Shown here: in pieces, positions 5,907 through 8,655 of the stretch
How the letters are laid out: each line of letters opens with the position of its first letter
Position numbering within the stretch: the stretch's first letter is position 1
The notes under the pieces: generated by a model
The model's input: the letters and a program-made list of their open reading frames with translations, nothing else
Database searches by the model: none
Told to the model about the DNA's origin: nothing
Assembly: GCF_902490045.1 (NCBI RefSeq)
Contig: NZ_CABUCJ010000101.1
Location: 1-8,655 of the forward strand
Origin: an uncultured Anaerotruncus sp.
GTDB lineage: Bacteria; Bacillota; Clostridia; Oscillospirales; Ruminococcaceae
Length of the DNA: 8,655 bases
Direction: 5' to 3'
Translations under genes and position numbers: made by a program

Positions 5907-6647
5907 ATGGCAAAGGTATCGGGAATCCGCATCCAGAAGGTGCTGTCGGACAATGGCATCCTCTCCCGCCGCAAGGCGGAGGAGGCGATCAGGCAGGGGC
6001 GCGTCACGGTGAACGGGCATCCGGCGGTGCCGGGCAACCCGGTGAACCCGGCGCGCGACGTGATCGCGATCGACGGGGTCAAGGTGGCGCTCCAGAAGAA
6101 AAAGCACAACGTCTACCTCATGCTCAACAAGCCGCGCGGCTTCGTGACGACGACGGCGGACGAGATGGGCCGGCGGTGCGTGACCGACCTCGTGGAGGAC
6201 GCGCCCTCCAGGGTGTACCCCGTCGGCCGGCTCGACCGGAACAGCGAGGGGCTGCTCCTGATGACCAACGACGGCGCCTTCGCCAACATGGTCATGCATC
6301 CCTCCAACCACATCACCAAGACCTACCGCGTGACGGTGCGCCCCGGCATCACCGACGAGCAGGCCGCGCAGATGGGCGCGGGGGTGCCGCTCGACGGGAA
6401 GATGACCCTGCCGGCCACCGTACTCGTGCTCGATAAGAGCGAGGGCCGCGCCGTATTGCAGATCACCATCCAGGAGGGCCGCAACCGGCAGGTGCGCCGC
6501 ATGTGCGAGGCGGTGGGGCTCGAGGTCGCGCGCCTCAAGCGGACAAGCGTGGGGCCGCTGAAACTGGGGATGCTCCAGCCCGGCCAGTGGCGGGAGCTCA
6601 AGCCCAGCGAGCTGATCGCCCTGCGCAACGCCGTCTCGAAGAAGTAG
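5907..6647 (+). CDS. rluB: 23S rRNA pseudouridine synthase, RsuA/RluB family
   Basis: The 246-residue protein has an N-terminal S4 RNA-binding domain (about 7-55, with LSRRKAEEAIRQGRVTVNG) and an RsuA/RluB/E/F catalytic domain. The catalytic motif GRLDRNSEGLLL contains Asp110; the KPRGFVTT stretch (75-82) and EGRNRQVRRM (190-199) are also typical. The family isomerises uridine to pseudouridine in rRNA; the RluB target is in helix 90 of 23S rRNA. RluB is the likeliest subfamily given the scpAB/dacB context (B. subtilis rluB, formerly ypuL), but RsuA-like specificity cannot be excluded from sequence alone. ATG 5907 has only a weak AGGTTGG (5897-5903) before it. It follows the carboxypeptidase by 25 bases with no spmA or spmB between. 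Confidence 0.92.
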   Translation: MAKVSGIRIQKVLSDNGILSRRKAEEAIRQGRVTVNGHPAVPGNPVNPARDVIAIDGVKVALQKKKHNVYLMLNKPRGFVTTTADEMGRRCVTDLVEDAPSRVYPVGRLDRNSEGLLLMTNDGAFANMVMHPSNHITKTYRVTVRPGITDEQAAQMGAGVPLDGKMTLPATVLVLDKSEGRAVLQITIQEGRNRQVRRMCEAVGLEVARLKRTSVGPLKLGMLQPGQWRELKPSELIALRNAVSKK

Positions 6648-6696
6648 TGAAAACCTTTTTGTATAAATTGCAGAGTATATTACAAGGAGTAACAGG

Positions 6697-7080
6697 ATGT
6701 TTCTGATCAAACGAGTGACCGACCCGCGCCTTGCCGCGCGCATCTGCGGCAGCTTCGGCGCGCCGGAGAACGGTTCCTTCGCCTATGCCGCCACCAAGGG
6801 GGAGGAGGTGCTCGGCACGGCGGTGTTCTTCACCGCGCCGGGCGGCTGCGTGACCCTCGCCGGCGCGGACACCGGCCGCAGGCTCGACGTGGGGCTCGTC
6901 GACGGGATGGCGCGCGCCGCCTTCACGGCGCAGATGCGCGCGGGGGCCTCCTCGGCAAAGCTCGGGGAGGATCTGCCGGAGGAGCTGCGCCTCGCGCTCA
7001 CCAAGCTTGGCTACGGGGCGCGCGAGCCCTTTTCGCTCGAGGCGTTCTTCGCGAAAAAAAGCTGCGGCTGCGGACGGTGA
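6697..7080 (+). CDS. Small GNAT-like hypothetical protein with Cys-rich tail
   Basis: I do not recognise this 127-residue protein with certainty. The pattern resembles a small GNAT-type fold: an N-terminal strand-helix (MFLIKRVTDPRLAARICGSF), strands GEEVLGTAVFF (35-45) and CVTLAGAD (51-58), a helix DGMARAAFTAQMRAGASSA (69-87) and a final LRLALTKLGYG (97-107). The acetyl-CoA-binding Q/RxxGxG/A loop is not visible, so it may be inactive or a structural relative. The C-terminus ends KKSCGCGR, with two closely spaced Cys that could bind metal. AAGGAGT (6684-6690) with a six-base spacer fixes the start. It lies 49 bases after rluB in a locally AT-rich gap (TATATT at 6676) that might hold a weak promoter. 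It is the last gene before the terminator at 7112. Confidence 0.75.
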   Translation: MFLIKRVTDPRLAARICGSFGAPENGSFAYAATKGEEVLGTAVFFTAPGGCVTLAGADTGRRLDVGLVDGMARAAFTAQMRAGASSAKLGEDLPEELRLALTKLGYGAREPFSLEAFFAKKSCGCGR

Positions 7081-7111
7081 GGTCCGCGGACGCCGCCCAT
7101 ACGCCCTATCC

Positions 7112-7140
7112 AAAACGCCGCGGGGAACCGCGGCGTTTTT
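7112..7140 (+). terminator. Strong intrinsic terminator closing the scpAB operon
   Basis: AAAACGCCGCGG (7112-7123) and CCGCGGCGTTTT (7128-7139) form a perfect 12-bp stem with a GGAA tetraloop, followed by further T. It lies 31 bases after the GNAT-like gene and separates the operon from the carboxyltransferase unit. Confidence 0.92.
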
Positions 7141-7198
7141 CTTGTCAGAAACGCGAAAAAGAGCCGTTAATCTTTTATCAAAAAGCGCAAAAAACAGC

Positions 7199-7227
7199 TT
7201 GTTATTTGGGATGGAAAAGTGTATACT
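7199..7227 (+). promoter_or_regulatory. Promoter of the carboxyltransferase unit (sigma-A type)
   Basis: TTGTTA (7199-7204), a 17-base spacer and TATACT (7222-7227) match the sigma-A consensus well in an AT-rich stretch just after the terminator. Initiation near 7234 would give a leader of about 138 bases. A perfect TTGACA at 7244-7249 lacks a matching -10 at the right distance. Confidence 0.65.
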
Positions 7228-7308
7228 TTATTGTGGTTACATTTTGACATTTTCTTTTTTTCATCTGTGGAAAGTCGACAAATGCGACCGAATCCCGTAT
7301 TTTGATCC

Positions 7309-7345
7309 CCGCCGGAAAGGCGGCCGCCCGCCGGGACGACGGGCG
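7309..7345 (+). promoter_or_regulatory. Two hairpins in the carboxyltransferase mRNA leader
   Basis: CCGCC (7309-7313) pairs with GGCGG (7319-7323) around GGAAA, and CGCCCG (7325-7330) pairs with CGGGCG (7340-7345). They end 12 bases before the AGGAGG ribosome binding site (7358-7363) in an otherwise AT-rich leader. No U-tract follows, so they are not a terminator. No known riboswitch consensus is recognised. Confidence 0.35.
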
Positions 7346-7371
7346 TCAGTTTAAGATAGGAGGAAAAAAAC

Positions 7372-8655
7372 ATGAGTGACAAGGCAATGTCACTGGCCGA
7401 TGCACGCAACGAGGCCCAAAAGGCGACGGCGGCCCGCGAAAGGCTGACGGCGCTCTTTGACCCCGACAGCTTTGTCGAGGTCGGCGCGCTCGTGAAGAAC
7501 GGCTGTGACGGCACCGGGGTGATCACCGGCTACGGCCTGGTGGAAGGCAGCCCCGTGTATGCGTTTTCCCAGGACTCCACCGTGCGCAACGGGGCGGTCG
7601 GGGCGGCCCACGGCTCCAAGATCAAGAAGATCTACGACCTCGCGGTCAAGACCGGCGCGCCGGTCGTCGGCATCTACGACTCCAACGGCGCCGCCGTGGA
7701 CGAGGGCCTCGACGCGCTCGCCGCTTATGGGGAGATGCTCCTCTGGACCAACAACCTCTCGGGTGTCGTGCCGCAGATTTCCGTCGTGGCCGGCGTCTGC
7801 GCGGGCAGCGCTGCGCTGATCGCCGCCTCCGCGGACTTCGTCGTCATGAGCGAAGGCGCCGAGCTCTTTTTGACCCCCGCCGACGCGGATTCCGCAGTCG
7901 ACGCGGCCAACGCCGCCAAGTCGGGCGTTGCCCATATCGTGGAGAAGGATGCCGCCGCCGCGGTGGCCGCAGCCCGCAGGCTGGTTTCCCTGCTCCCCTC
8001 CAACAACCTCTCCGCGGCCCCCTACTGCGACTTCACCGAGGCTCCCGGCGCGGCGGCCGCGCTCGACGCGCTTGCGGCGGGCATCGCGGACCATGCCGAC
8101 GTGCTTGCGATCGCGGAGCAGATCGCGGACGCGGACAGCCTGATCGAGCTCCAGAAGGCGTTTTCCGGCACCGGCGCGCGGGTCGCGCTGGGCACCGTCG
8201 CCGGGACGACCGTCGGCTTCGTCGCCGCATCGGACAGCGGCGCCGTCTGCTCGGGCGGATGCAGCAAGATTGCCCGCTTCGTCGCGATCTGCGACTCCTT
8301 CCAGATTCCCGTCGTGACCCTCGTCAACTGCGAAAAGTTCGCGGCGGCCGACGGCCATGTCTTCCAGGGCGGCGTCCGCGAGGCCGCCAAGCTCGCCCAC
8401 GTCTACGCCGAGGCGACCACCCCGAAGGTCGCGGTCATCGTCGGCAAGGCGTACGGCTCGGCCTGCGTCGCCCTCGCGGGGCGCGGCGCGAACGCCGACT
8501 ACGCGATCGCCTGGCCGAACGCGGTCATCAGCGCGTTGGCCCCCGAGACCGCCGTGGCCTTCCTCGAGGGAGACAAGATCACCCTTGAGAAGTCCCGCGC
8601 CGAGGTCGAGGCGGAGTATCTCGCCAACGAGGCGGGCGCCCTCGCGGCCGCCGCG
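7372..8655 (+). CDS. Acyl-CoA carboxyltransferase subunit (PccB/MmdA-like), 3' end missing
   Basis: The frame is open for 428 codons to the window edge, starting at ATG 7372 with AGGAGG eight bases before. It has the two-crotonase-fold layout of biotin-dependent carboxyltransferases. The N half contains ARERLTALFDPDSFVEVGAL (21-40), SGVVPQISVVAGVCAGSAA (130-148), KSGVAHI (183-189) and LLPSNN (207-212). The C half contains AAKLAHVYAEATTPKVAVI (338-356), KAYGSA (359-364) and ADYAIAWPNA (375-384). Such subunits move carboxyl groups between biotin and an acyl-CoA in carboxylases or Na+-pumping decarboxylases. Canonical GGA motifs in both halves read GSA here, and the usual PGTxQE stretch is absent. 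The family is normally about 500 residues; this version looks shorter. The substrate is undecided. Biotin carrier and OadB/OadG-like genes would be expected downstream, outside the window. Confidence 0.85.
   Translation, partial: MSDKAMSLADARNEAQKATAARERLTALFDPDSFVEVGALVKNGCDGTGVITGYGLVEGSPVYAFSQDSTVRNGAVGAAHGSKIKKIYDLAVKTGAPVVGIYDSNGAAVDEGLDALAAYGEMLLWTNNLSGVVPQISVVAGVCAGSAALIAASADFVVMSEGAELFLTPADADSAVDAANAAKSGVAHIVEKDAAAAVAAARRLVSLLPSNNLSAAPYCDFTEAPGAAAALDALAAGIADHADVLAIAEQIADADSLIELQKAFSGTGARVALGTVAGTTVGFVAASDSGAVCSGGCSKIARFVAICDSFQIPVVTLVNCEKFAAADGHVFQGGVREAAKLAHVYAEATTPKVAVIVGKAYGSACVALAGRGANADYAIAWPNAVISALAPETAVAFLEGDKITLEKSRAEVEAEYLANEAGALAAAA

Noticed and set aside
3584..6109. 841-codon minus-strand open frame
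   Set aside because: It lies antisense to four well-recognised plus-strand genes. High GC at third positions removes stops on the opposite strand, and no protein family is visible.
7244..7272. Perfect TTGACA as the -35 of the carboxyltransferase promoter
   Set aside because: At 16-18 bases downstream there is only GTGGAA-like sequence, no -10. TTGTTA/TATACT at 7199-7227 is a better pair.
7390..8400. 336-codon minus-strand open frame
   Set aside because: It is an antisense shadow of the carboxyltransferase gene, which has a clear family match, start and ribosome binding site.

Overview
The window looks like chromosomal DNA from a high-GC, spore-forming member of the Clostridia, most likely Oscillospirales/Ruminococcaceae-like. 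The evidence is the strong AGGAGG-type ribosome binding sites, the spore protein GerW/YtfJ beside scpAB, a YtfI-like DUF2953 gene, a zinc-type L28 and a short clostridial carboxyltransferase. Coding DNA is GC-rich with strong GC bias at third positions, which throws up many long antisense shadow frames. The first 550 bases are more mixed and partly AT-rich.

Layout. Positions 1-368 hold no convincing gene: a GC-rich structured stretch at the left edge, a perfect 20-bp-arm hairpin terminator (185-228) and a 21-bp palindrome (275-295). A small ribbon-helix-helix DNA-binding protein follows (369-554). Positions 555-1027 are non-coding and packed with short hairpins, ending in the rpmB terminator. 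rpmB (L28) lies on the minus strand (1028-1216). It is divergent from a long plus-strand gene run, and good promoters for both directions sit between 1278 and 1395.

The main plus-strand block runs from a site-2-protease-like M50 membrane peptidase (1455) through scpA, scpB, a DUF2953 membrane protein, gerW/ytfJ, a DacB/DacF-type D-Ala-D-Ala carboxypeptidase and rluB to a small GNAT-like protein. It closes at a strong terminator (7112-7140). Spacing is tight (ATGA overlap to about 50 bases), consistent with one operon, perhaps with an internal promoter before the carboxypeptidase. The block combines chromosome condensation (ScpAB with SMC), membrane proteolysis, spore/germination function (GerW), peptidoglycan trimming and 23S rRNA pseudouridylation. 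This is a known Firmicutes neighbourhood, but spmA-spmB, which separate dacB and rluB in Bacillus subtilis, are missing.

A new unit begins after the terminator: a promoter (7199-7227), a roughly 140-base leader with two hairpins, and a carboxyltransferase gene cut off by the right edge. It resembles the alpha/beta carboxyltransferase subunit of biotin-dependent acyl-CoA carboxylases/decarboxylases but departs from the usual oxyanion-hole motifs.

I see no clear undescribed multi-gene system. The points most worth a second look are the divergent carboxyltransferase, the RHH gene with shared GGTCA/TGACC palindromes, the hairpin-array element and the small Cys-tailed GNAT-like protein.
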